NCBI GenBank assembly: GCA_964059195.1
Contig: CAXKWD010000004.1
Coordinates: 119,074,043-119,138,042, forward strand
Direction: 5' to 3'
Origin: Ectobius pallidus
Lineage: Eukaryota > Arthropoda > Insecta > Blattodea > Ectobiidae
Length of the DNA stretch: 64,000 bases
Notes under the pieces: generated by a model
What the model was told of the DNA's origin: nothing
What the model saw: only the letters and a program-made list of their open reading frames with translations
The model's database searches: none
Part shown: positions 13,346 through 26,300 of the stretch, one piece after another
Layout: each line of letters opens with the position of its first letter
Position numbering within the stretch: the stretch's first letter is position 1
Program-made: the position numbers and the translations under genes

Positions 13346-13733
13346 TTTTTGTTCGACCATAATTAGTCTGAATGTTTAAATTTTGAGATTTTAGATTCAC
13401 TCAAATAAACACTTGCACTGTCCTTTGGCAGCTCATAGTATCAGTCAAATCAAAGCTTCTGGTAGTTTTCTTCATACCAACAGATTTTGACAACACAAAA
13501 TGAATTCATTTTAGTATGATATTAAAATTAACACTAAAAGAATTTATTTTATTTTAAATACAGGCTATTTATTATGCAATTTTCAGCTGCTACTCTCTAG
13601 GTGTCAAGGTCGTTCCACGTTCGATAATAATCGATACCACATCAATGTCATAATGAAAATCAGTTTCGAAATGAGTATCATTATACCATTATGTCACATG
13701 TAATAAGCGTATTATAGTATGGTCGAACAAAAA
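13346..13733. repeat. 388 bp segment bounded by a 16 bp inverted repeat
   Basis: TTTTTGTTCGACCATA at 13346 is exactly inverted at 13718-13733. The spacer is AT-rich and non-coding. This is consistent with a short MITE just downstream of the GDPD stop codon. No target duplication is clear. Confidence 0.5.
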
Positions 13734-14227
13734 GAAGTAAATAAACTTAGTGCTCATACCTTATGCAACCATAGAATTACACTTTCTCTTATTGGCTAAA
13801 CTGGAAACCTATCAATTATAAATACACAAAGAAAGAAAAAAAAGGCATTCAACTTATTCAATACTGTCCTCTCCCGCATTTGCATTTGAACCTAACTCTC
13901 GGAATGTGTACTTCTTGTAAAATACTAACTAACCAACATCTTCCTAGAAATGCAATCGAGATTTTAAACTCTACCAATGCATGCCTCAGGAAAAATACTA
14001 ATTCCCTACATAACTAGATCAAGTGACAAAATACCTCAATTTATATAAAACTGTAAACGACAAAAACAAACCATGACAAACACGACTGCTATACATTTGA
14101 TCAACAGTGATGCTGCTTTGGCAAAAGAAGTTAACATCAATGTACTAGCTTAGAAAAAAACATTATATGCAAACACACTGCCAGAACAGTAGAATTGCCA
14201 AACCACTGCCACTGTTGACTAACATCA

Positions 14228-14356
14228 TCATTGGTATTGAGGATTTTCTTCTAAAAATTTCTTAAGCCTTGAAGGGTAATCAGTCATAACTCCTGTTGCA
14301 CCAAGTTCAAATGCTTTCCTAAATTCTTCGTCATCATTCAACACCCAGAAGTATGT
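14228..14356 (-). CDS. GDPD1/3-like, exon 7 (last coding exon)
   Basis: This exon encodes TYFWVLNDDEEFRKAFELGA, then TGVMTDYPSRLKKFLEENPQ and YQ, then TGA at 14228-14230. The W-V-L-N and GATGVMTDYP motifs form the end of the phosphodiesterase barrel. The acceptor is CCTTTTAG. Confidence 0.92.
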   Translation of the reverse strand, partial: TYFWVLNDDEEFRKAFELGATGVMTDYPSRLKKFLEENPQYQ

Positions 14357-17300
14357 CTAAAAGGAAGCAAAAAAAAAATAAAAAATTTTAATTTCCTTGC
14401 ATAATGAAAATCCTTTGTACACTGTTTACAAAGTGACCAGTTCTCCAGCCACATCTAGAATTGAGCAAAATTCTTAGGAACAGATTCTTCTTGTTAACCA
14501 GCACATTTCTCCCGGTAAAAAATTAATAACAATTGTGGCATCCAGTGAGAGAGAGGGCTAAGCCAAAAATTTACAAATTTGAGTTATTGTCATCTCTGTG
14601 TAGTACATATAGTCGTGTAACTGTAAACCTAATATTAAAGATAGATATATAAGCTTTCATGAAGCACAGATTATTGTCTCTGTTGGACATTACATGAGAA
14701 CTTCTTCTAATATTAAAGGTTTGTGTGCGTTCCTTCCTTATCTATTCTTGAAAGACAATTTTCATAAATTAAGGGAATGGCGTTTCTCCAGTGAGAGAGT
14801 GGGCTAAGCCAGCTCAGAAGCAATAGTAACGTGATATGAAGGGCATGGTAACAGTTCAGTCACCAGGTACTTTTACCTGGAAAAAGGTCCGAAGTTAGAA
14901 ATTGTAATATGTTGTATGTGGGTATTCTGTGGTGTAGAATCCAAGTTTTCCAATTCGAGAACCCTGTGCAAACCTAAGGGCAGCCAAAAACCTCGATTTT
15001 TTTTTTTTTTTTTTTAGTTTTTTTCCTTATAACTCCTAAACAACCTGCTATGACCTAAAACATTATATTACAAAAGGTAAAGAGCATTAAATTTCCTACC
15101 ATTTGCATTGTTTAAACGTTCTTTAAAACCAAATACTTACCGAGATATGGTGCTTCAAAGTTTTGAAAAATGTTAAAAATATCGAAAAACAGCGAAAAAA
15201 CCTTGAGAAGGTGATAAAGGGTTGGCACTGTGGTCTGAAGTTAATTTTTGTAACACTTTGAAATATGTAAATTCTTATAAGAAGAAATAAATCAAGTGTT
15301 AAGATGCAATTTTTTTCTCATTAGAAAGCCAAACACAAATCTCGATTCCGTTATTTCTGGCTTAGCCCACTCTCTCACTGGATGCCACAATTCCTGGAAA
15401 AATCTCTGATCTTTTTGAAATTGTACTATTTAATACATTTTAACATTTAAACAGAAACAATGGTTGTGAGACCCCTATGATTTTTTTACACATAGCTGAT
15501 GACATCAATCATCAACTTGTGAACTTGACCTTCTGGGTACCTTAAAATAAGATATTAATAGTGATTTTATAACATATGAAGTATCTCTAGCTAGCTTTCT
15601 ATCTATATAAAAAGGTAAAGTGATCCCTATACAGGCCATGGAGGCCCAGAGGGTTCCAGGAGGTTAAGGCTCCCAGATTTTGGACACTCGGCACATGAAG
15701 GTGGTAAGGTTGTCAGCCTTACGCACCGGCCGCCTTTACCCCCAGGATTGCTCCTGGTACTCATTTCTGTTAGAGGCTGAGTCGACCCCAGGGCCATAGT
15801 GCCACCAGAAGGATTAGGCCAATTGAAAAATCTCAACGACCTCATCGGGAATCGAACCCGCGACCTTCCGGTTTGTAGCGCAGCGCCTCAACCACTACGC
15901 TACGGCGTACCCCTTTCTATCTATATGCAAACTTAAAAAAAAAACCATCAGTGATTAAAATCCATGGTAAGGCATCTGAGGTGATATGCATGGTTTTAAA
16001 AGAAATACAATTAAGTTAATATTGACAACTGAAATTAATTTAGTAAATTATTTTCAAAAAGTGTTATGCAGTAAATTTCATATTTGAAATTTTTGACATT
16101 TTTATAAGGGAGATATTAACATGTTTTCTTCATTGTTCAGCCAAAATGATTAAGATGGTGTGAATTATTTTAATTATAGAGAAATTAATTATTACAGACG
16201 GTTTAAGTCACTATAAAAAAGACAATATGTTTGAATGACAGTCTGAGGGATCAATACGTCTAGTTAAGTAAATATTACCAATCCTTGGGTTCAAGAGTTA
16301 ATACATAACAATGAAAGCAAAAGAGAACTGTAATTTATTAATCATTTATACTAGAACAGTCTGTCCAAAATCTTTGTATCGGAATCCACTGCCAGTGCAT
16401 TCAAAGCTGCTATTTATCTAATGGCTGCTTGAAGCTCTGAAGCATTTGTTATACATTCTTATTTTTGTGCTCAAACTCAAGAATACACTTACATATTCTT
16501 TAATAATTCACATAGTTTTGCTTAGCATAGTCGTCGTGGTAGCTTATACTTAGTGCATGGGCCTGGCATGCACGCAATCCCAGGTTCAAATCCTGGGGCA
16601 GACAACTGTGTCATTTGTGGTGGACAAAGCCGTGGCGTAGGGGGTTTTCTCAGATATCCTCCCATTTACCTCATTGATTCCACCAACATTCTCCACTTTA
16701 GGTCTCTCCCATCCTACCCCGCACTGGCACACAAGGAATGGTAAAGGTATCTTATTGGATATAGGGGAGTTCCGTGGAGGCTTGCGGGGGGGTCTGTTGA
16801 CGGGGGTGGGCATTGGGCATATTGGGAGACGGAATTATGTGCCTGGGTGGGGGAAGGCACAATAAGCCATAATGGCCGAAGGTCTTAAGAGTTGTTCCCA
16901 ACCCGCCTCCCTCCAATCCTATCCCATCCTTCACTTAGCATTACTGCATGTATGTGTGTGCATCGGTGTGTAAGTGAATAAGTTACAGCAATGGCGGCCC
17001 GTGAAATTTTGAGCTAGCATGCTGCATGGTAAAAGTGGGTTTATATATATTGAATATTCATTTAAATGGCCTAGGAAACAGGAAAGGGAAAGGAAACAAG
17101 GATTTGAGGAAAGCAGTTTTTCCTTGGCTGCTTGAACAATTGTTACAGTCAATTTTTTTTCTTCCTGGCACTGGAGAAACGTGATTCAGGGGAAGGGCAT
17201 TCAGAGATAGGAGTTGAATTCAGAGAGACAAGCCATCTTCCCCTCTCACCAGCCATGACAGCTGCTGTAGCCGTGTACCTTAGGTAGAGGGATGTGACTC

Positions 17301-20300
17301 CCTTGAATTCTGTCATAAGAACAAAACATCACCCCTTCAAACGATAATATTGTGATTTGATGCACACTGCTAGGAACACTGTTAAACTGAATGCACTAAT
17401 ACTGCTGTAGCAGCCTCGGGTAATGCCCAACTGGGGACAGGTCCAGACTTGTCCATGCATGTTTACGGATACAAACGACCTTGTTGCAAGTGTTGCATAC
17501 CAATATAGGCCTATTAGATCATTCACCGAACTTTGTAGATGCACCTCGTATTATGTTAAAGAACGCAATATTACCTGAAGTATTATTTGCCTCAAAAGTC
17601 ACTTGTTGTGATAAATTATAATATGTAATATCGTGATATTTAGCACGGCAGAGAATTCTCTTTTTAACACTTAGGGCTTGTACTACCACCTGCTGACAAA
17701 TCTTCCTGATACATGACTTCCAGATAGCTTAACTGGAAGATGCCTTATAATACCACTGCCAAACTGCTATCAGGAAGAATGCAGTAAAATTTCTTAAAAA
17801 GGAGCATAGACTGTTGAGCGAAGGGGAGTTTTAGTGGCCTCAACTAGATGTGAGACCTCGATTGTAATGTATATTTGTATTTGTACACTTCAATTATATA
17901 ACAACATATTGTTTTAAGTGCATTAATCAATTTGTGCAATTCTATTTCAATCAAATGTCAGTCCAAAATGGCATTATTGTGTAAGATAAATCCTCCGGTA
18001 TCAATTCTGAAATTTGGGTGGCTACGAAGCTCCGGTGAGCTGCCATCTTCTTTCTACCAAGCCCCCCTACCTGGCATTTAGTAGTTTATTGTCAGCCAAA
18101 GCAGAGAACTTCTCTGCGGGGTGTACTGCTAATTAGAGGGGCAAGAGGAGCTAGTAGTGGAGGAGGAGGTGAGGGCTGCCATCACAGGTGGCTAGACGAC
18201 GATTGCTTATTGGCTGCTGGAGTGTGATTGTTGCCACCGCACGTGGCGAGATTCTCTATTAACAAAGTAAAAAATATCTGGCAGGCACTTAAGTTCCTTA
18301 TCATTTCTTATGTGTAGTTTTATTTTAATATTTTCTTATTTATTTCAAGTGTGTATAATTACGTGATGTTCCTTTGATTAGAGTATGCATGTGTTTCAGC
18401 CCACGAGTTAGTAATATCTGGCATAAATAAAAAGGGGGAAGGAGAATGTTTTCTTAACAGCTAGTGTAGTGTACTGTAATTTTAATAATAGCATGGCACG
18501 GTTCCGACTCATAACGTAACGGCCACATTCCTCGCATTCCTCACAGAGAAGTTCTTTGCTTTGGAATACAGTATCAACCACTGCACCCTCGTGCAAGCTT
18601 AACTGGAAGTTGACCATCCAGACAGTTTTTATCTGGAGATCATACGAGGCACGTCCATAAATTAAGTTTCCTGGGGCCGTTTACAGAAACAAAACACAAT
18701 TTCATGGACATATATATTCCAACAGATATAGCAAGTGTTCAGCTATTTTTCAACATATCACCACCGGAACTGAAATATTTGTCATACTGTGGAACCAACT
18801 TTTGAACATCTGTGTCGTAGAAGTCTACCGCCAGGGATTTGAACCACTTTGTGACAAACATCTCCATCCCTCTGTCATTCCCTGTCATTTCTTTAGGTGT
18901 AGGAAAAGACGGAAATCACTGGGAGTGAAGTCCGGGCTGTAGGGTGGACGTTTAAACACCTACTAGCAAGTCTCCTGCAGAAATTCAGCTGGAAGGTGTT
19001 TAAACATTCACCCTATAACCCGGACCTTGCTCCCAGTGATTTCCATCTTCTCCTACACCTCATGAAATGACAAAGAATGATAGAGAATGATAGAGAATGA
19101 GGCGAAGGTGGCTGTCACACAGTGCTCCAAATCCCAGGCGGCACACTTCTACGACACAGGGATTCAAAAGTTGGTGCCATGGTAAGACAAACGTTTCAAT
19201 TCCGGTGGCGAATATGTTGAAAAATAGCTGAACACAAGCTGTGTCTCTAGCAATAAACATTTCCCTGAAATTGTGTTTTGTTTCTGCAAACGGACCCCGG
19301 GAAACTAACTTTATGGATGCGCCTCGTAGTATGCAATTCTGGCCAACTTCTAGACAAATATGCTATCAGATTGTCATTATACAAGTTCTTAAGCACCACT
19401 TCAAAACACTTCCCCCCCCCCCAAAATTCTAGATACACTTAAATTATATTACTTAGAACTAAAATTTCCTAAACAGCAAATTGTCTAATTGTCTAAGTCT
19501 CTCCTTCCTCTAACTCTGGAGCTTGGTAACTTTCTCTGTATTATTTTAAATCTCAATTCTGTATATATTAAGAGTGCCCATACATCCTGTTTTGACCAGG
19601 ATGGACCCAGTTCTTAGGTCTGTCCCATTGTATTAAAATAATGCCAATTGTCCTGTTTTTATAAAATTATAGGAATAAGCTCGAGAATTAAATATACACT
19701 TAAAGTTATATGTGTAGACCTTATTGGAGTTTTATGTACTGGTACTGTACTTTTAACACCCAAAATTTGTTCACGAACGTTTTCACTGTAGCATGTCTTT
19801 TCAGGGTGACAATAGTTCGGATTTTAATATAGTACCCATGCACAGGAAGCTAATGTGTTATGTAAGTCTGTTTTGCATAAAAAGCCAGTTGTTATCCAGT
19901 TCTTGATCAATATTATAGTTGTTTAACACATCAGAATGAAACATAACATCAAACTAATTTCAAATATATGTGTATTTAAACAGCTTTGCACTCTCTGTCT
20001 CTGAAAGTCAGTCAGTGTTAGTCCTCAACTTCATAGCGGGTGGATCAGGAGAGGGCAAAAACACTATGTAATTTATCTCAAAATATGTTAATTCGATGGG
20101 GAGGGGGAGAGGGTTAAACCGATTTGCTTGGATGTTCTGTTTTCAGGTCACTCTATTATATATCTGTATATACCTATTGTAGAGGGAAGTTGGTTATTGA
20201 GGCTCAAATCTTATATTGAGTTAATGAACTTCAATTTGGATCATGAGGGTAGAATAGAATGATACTGCATTCGGGGAGCTTGCTATTAGCGCTAAAAGCG

Positions 20301-23300
20301 AGCTTTGGCCGTTCGGGGAGACACTTATTAGGGCTATGAGCGCATATGTGACATCACGGTTTGACAGCAGCTGATGTCACCACTCGTGCTAACAACGCTT
20401 TTTTGGAGAGGTGAGGTGCAAAATGCTGCGGATGCTATTAGCGCTTTCATTGGTCCCCGTGTAATGTTGTGGATTTGGACGAAGCTAATTTACGCTTGAA
20501 CTTGATTTTGGGTCTGAGTTTATGAAGACACTTTGTTCACGTCCGTTAGCAGGGGCGCTGAGTGACAGTTATTTGCGCCTGCACAAGATTTTAAATGGAG
20601 ACAGTGAAGAAAGACGGTTGAAAGTAGGGAAGAAAAGAAAGACAAGGGAGAACGTGAGGAGACAAAGGACCGACAGGTGGTCCGCAGCAAGCGGTGCATC
20701 CCACATCGGGGATGCATATGCATTTGGCATTTACGTATACAAGGGAGAACAACTTGGGACCGAGAGGTGGTCCACAGCGAGCGGTGCACCCCAAATCGGG
20801 GATGCATACGCATCGGCGTATCTATGTTAACTTAAGATCAACATAATTGTCTGTAACAGAAATTCCGATCAACACTATTTGGGAATGTGGGTTGACGACA
20901 CCACAGAAGTCAGCGTGTATAACGGGTGATCTGCCATACTTGGAAGCAGTATATCAAGAAAGAAGCAGACATCTCCAAGCTGGAAATAGGTCAGAGCCAA
21001 CAACAGAAAAATGGGTTTTCCTCAAACTGTATCAAGTATGAAGTTGTAGTAAAAAGAAATCTGTAACACTCTGTAGTTGTGGAATTCTATAGCCAATGTT
21101 TATGTTGTACACAAGTGTAGTGATATTACGTAAAGAATGTACAGATGGAAGGTCATTGCACGTGGTAGAATTACGTAGATTATAAAGTAATCGTACAGAG
21201 TTGTGCATAGTATAAAAAGATTGAATATAAATGAAATTCCGAAAATTAATACGTTCGTCACACCCGAACGTCGTCTGCTGAAGGTTTTTATTCTCATCCC
21301 GTGTAAAGTTTGAATCATGGCAGAGAAATGCAATGTTCGCGTTTCCTTAAGCTGCCCAGATGGAAGGGTTTGCAAGATTTTGTTGTCGGCAGCAAATGCA
21401 GCGTTCGGGGATCTTCGTGGCACGAGCTGTTAATAGCCTCCCGGAACGACACTCGAAGCTTTTGTACTCATAACACAAAAGCAAGCTCCCCGAATGCAGC
21501 CTATATATCATTGAAACCACCTTAAACCCTCATTAATTTGTAAAATAAAGCTAGAAGAAGATATAGACTCTTCCCTATTATGTGTAGGCCTACTATACTG
21601 TAAGGATGTGTTTTAATAATTTAACGTATAAAAAGTTTTAGCACCTGTACAGAATCTTCAAGAACATTAGTCTTTTACAACATGAAATGGAATTTTATTG
21701 TACATGTGTATCAAGTTTAAAGAAAATTGGTAAAAAAGAAAAAGCAATAGCCTAACATAAGATGTAAAACTAAAATATTTCGGTTGCTAACACTTTACTA
21801 CTCTAATGGATAAGACTGTGACAATATGAATTTGGTTAACTTAATTATAAATAAAATCAGGTAAACTGATGTGACAAAGTGCCAGTATGATTTTGTTTAA
21901 TCAGTTTGATTGCAATTATGATATATAGAACATGTTTTTTTAATTGATTTCCAAGTTAAGCTCCTGATTTATTCATTAGGCAGGGCTTACGGAAGAACAA
22001 AGGTCTAGTTTTTTTTAATCAGATTAAAATCTTCCAGCATCAACTGGACTTTACAGATTTGTGAAATCTTGACAATCGCACACTCACATAAAAATACAAA
22101 AAGAAAAGTAAAATTTGCCGGTTTCGGGATTTGAACCATGGAACTCCAGAATGTGAGGCCAAGACGTTACCATCTCAGCCACATGGATCCGTTTAACGGT
22201 CTAGTTGGATAAGCGCATGAAGCAATAGTGTTATTTGTCATAGCTAACTGTATTTTAATTTCCAAAGCCTTATAACGTCACAGTAACACAAAGGGCTATG
22301 TTGTCATGATAAGTGATTTGCCTTTCATAAATTCTTTCGAATACGTATATTACCATAAAATAGGCACTAAATTTAGCATTACTCCGAAACAGGTCAGCCG
22401 ATTTTATCCAATAACAATAGACGTCTTCCCATGGACATTCTAAATGTGTATACCAAGTTTCATAAAAATCCGGTAATGCTTATCTGAGTTACCGCGTCTT
22501 TAAAATAGACACTAAATTGGGTTTTACTCCAGTACCGGTCTACCGATGTGGTTCAATATCAGTAGACATCTTCCCATGTACATTATAAATGGATATACAA
22601 AGTTTCAGGAATATCCAATAAAGCATATTTGAGTGATCGCGACTTCTTATATATTAACATAAAATGCACTAAACTGGGCATTATTCCGGTACTGGCCAAC
22701 CGATTTGGTCGAATATCAATAGATGTTTTCCCATGGACATTATAAATACGTATACGAAGTTTCATAAAAATCTGATAAAGCGTATTTGAGTTATTGAGCC
22801 TTTAAAATAGACACTAAATTGGATTTTACTCCGGTACCGGTCAACAGATTAGGTTCAAATTCAATAGGGTACTTCTCATGGACGTCATAAATGCGTATAC
22901 CAAGTTTCATGGAAATCCGATACAGCGTATTTGAGTTATGGCGCCTTTCTAATATAATCTATTAAAATAGACACTAAATTAGGCATTACTCCGGTACCGG
23001 TGAACCGATTTGGTTCAATATCAATAGGGTTCTTCCCATGGACATTATAAATGTGTTTTCCAAGTTTCATGAAAATCCGAAAAAGCGTATTTGAGTTATG
23101 GCACGTACAGACACACTGACAATTTTTCGTTCCCCACACAATCTCATAAAGCACCATACTGGCACTTAATAAATTTAGTTATGCACACATTCTTCTTCTA
23201 GTTTCCTTTTAAAAATTAATAAAGGTATAAGGTGGTTTCAACAATATATCATTATTCTCCTACTGAGTTTTCATGGGAATCACGTGTTTAGATCACCACT

Positions 23301-26300
23301 CGTATGTATTTCAGATTAACCCATGAGTGACAAGAAGCTTAGTTATTCATATTTTCTTCTCCAGTGCTAAGTGATGGATAACATAAATTTACATTTTTGT
23401 ACACAGTTTAGTTTTTCCATATGTCTTATAGTGTTATAATGTCAGCTGCAAGTTATCAATACAATCACAAGGTAAAATAAAAAGTAAAGCATATTATAAT
23501 AAAGTACAGTAAATACCTGAATGCCTCTTTTGTTCAGATGTTCAAAAAGACATCTCTTCATTAGTAAGTAGTCCATAGTTCTCGCCAAAAAGGAATGGAA
23601 AGGAAGGAAGGCTGCACTGGGATTAGTTTTTCTTCTGCTGAAAAAAATAAAGAGTAAGCTCAATCTCATCTCAGTAAAGAAGAATACTGCTATATTAAGG
23701 GACAGTATAATCAACTGCCAAAAGTTATTATTTGTTGATAACATTAATAATGTTGGAGATTTTAATTTAAATATGGATTGTAAGGTGACCAGAATTGTAG
23801 AACAGTCTTAAGTAGGGTGGCCAGACATGTCAATATGTCTTGATTTAATAAATTAGGAAATTGGTCAGCTTACAGCCTTCTAACTTTTGACATAAATCTT
23901 ATTGCCACAGTTCACAGTTCATTAACTAATAAGTTTTACATACAAGATATTACCATCTTACTCATCTCAATGTTATAACATGAAGATACATAAAATTCAT
24001 GTCGCCTTTTGCCATTTTACCACTGAAATACTCTATTATGTAAAATAACTTTTTTCATAATATTCCTTTCAAATAAATACAACTAAGCCACCTGCTCTTT
24101 TTCAAAATTGTAACCAAGTATTAAAGTGACATAAACTCTTTAACTATTTATTAAGTGCCAGAATGGTGTGTGCGATAACTCGAATATGCTTTATTAAATT
24201 TTCAAGAAACTTGGTATATTGACTTATAATGTCCACAGGACGAACAATATTGATTTTGGGCCAAATCAGTTGACCGGTACTGGAGTAACGACCAATTAAC
24301 AGTTTGAGTATAGCAAATCATCAAGCCGCATGGCTAACTCACTGACACAATTGTTTGCCCACTTCCAGATTAGTTAGAAACTTGAAATTTGGCATACTTG
24401 TAACTTATACTTGTAACTGATGGAAATATTCCTAAGAAACTTGGTATATTGACTTATAATGTCCACAGGACGAACAATATTGATTTTGGGCCAAATCAGT
24501 TGACCGGTACTGGAGTAACGACCAATTAACAGTTTGAGTATAGCAAATCATCAAGCCGCATGGCTAACTCACTGACACAATTGTTTGCCCACTTCCAGAT
24601 TAGTTAGAAACTTGAAATTTGGCATACTTGTAACTTATACTTGTAACTGATGGAAATATTCCAAAAGAGCCTATTTTTAATTTTTTACCTCCATAAAATA
24701 TTCAAAATGGCAGACACAACTTTAAGGTCTGTGCAGACATTCTTTGGAGGCTTAACGGTAAGTTGTATCAAAAAACGGATTTTGACAGATCTAGAAGTTT
24801 GGTCCTACGACTATTTGTCATATCACCATCAGTTAAATCTTGGATAGGATATTTTTAATTTTTTTCTTTTATGTAAATTTTGTATATTTTCCTTACATTA
24901 TGTAATTTTTGACACATTTATAGGATAGCTAGAATCATAAAATTTGGCAGGAATATGGCACATCCAACTGCCAAAAAAGTGCAAAATTTGGTTTTTCTAG
25001 CTGCCCTATAAGTATGGAAGAACTGGCTGGATAGCCGTGACGTCATTTACATCTATGACAATCTTGATCATCAACTCATTAAACATTGCTGTTTACTCAC
25101 TTCGACATGAGCTAGAAACTTGAAATTGGCATACTTGTAACTTATACTTGTAACTGATGGAAATATTCCAAAAGAGTCTATTTTTAATTTTTTACCTCCA
25201 TAAAATATTCAAAATGGCAGACACAACTTTAAGGTCTGTGCAGACATTCTTTGGAGGCTTATAGTAGCTAAACGGTAAGTTGTATCAAAAAACGGATTTT
25301 GTCAGATCTAGGAGTTTGGTCCTACGACTATTTGTCATATCACCATCAGTTAAATCTTGGATAGGGTATTTTTAATTTTTTTCTTTTATGTAAATTTTTT
25401 ATATTTTCCTTACATTATGTAATTTTTTACACATTTATAGGATAGCTAGAATCATAAAATTTGGCAGGAATATGGCACATCCAACTGCCATAAACGTGCA
25501 AAATTTGGTTTTTCTAGCTGCCCAATAAGTATGGAAGAACTGGCTGGATAGCCATGACGTCATTTACATCTATGACAATCTTGATCATCAACTCATTAAA
25601 CATTGCTGTTTACTCACTTCGACATGAGCTAGAAATTTGAAATTTGGCATACTTATAGCTTTCAGCCTATAACCGATGGGTAAATTCCAAAAGAGTTATA
25701 ATTTTTTTTATTTTTTACCCTCCAAAGGGAAAAAAAATTGAAAGGTTTTGACTGTGTATTTGTATGCCTTCAGATGTTTTAACAAAACTAAAGGAATATT
25801 GCTGACATGAGGAATTTGTTGTAAATTCGTTCTGTCATCATCATCATCTTCACTTCAGGGGTTAGGCATTTCTGCCTGTTCCGACTTCACATTCCAACAT
25901 TACTACCATCTTCTTCTTGGACGTCGAATGTCTCTTCTTCCACGAGGATCGTATCTCCTAATTAAAACCGGTATTCTTTCTTCACTCATTCTATTAAAAT
26001 GTTCTTTCCAATTTTGTCTATTTTTTCTATTTGGTCTTGTAAATTGTATATACCTAATTCCTCTCTAATTTTTTCATTTCTTAATAAATGTCATATAGTA
26101 CATTCTTTAACTCTTCTTAAAAACCTCATTTCTGCTGTTTGTATTTTGTTTTTATCTCTTTTATTTAATACCCAGGACTCACTTCCATATATGAGCACTG
26201 GAACCGCCATAGTTTTATAAAATTTAATTTTCTTTTCTTTCCTTGTTTTATTAAGTGCCAGTATGGTACTTTATGAGATTGTGTGTGGGGGATGAAAAAT

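Larger units (their letters stand above)
24149..25800 (+). mobile_element. Composite repeat family, copy E (left end plus expanded tandem arrays)
   Basis: It starts with the family terminus (ATTAAGTGCCAGAATGGTG) and the same CTTGGTATA...ATAATGTCCA...TTGACCGGTACTGG unit. It then carries two expanded arrays, listed separately. The right end is not seen here, but a short match to the family's right terminus lies at 29341-29372, after LINE and SINE insertions. Confidence 0.55.

Noticed and set aside
16553..16934. Several overlapping Gly/Pro-rich ORFs
   Set aside because: They are generated by the GC-rich body of a tRNA-derived SINE.
20520..20830. Overlapping ~100-codon ORFs on both strands
   Set aside because: They come from the duplicated GC-rich segment inside a TIR element; the repeats explain the repeated peptide.
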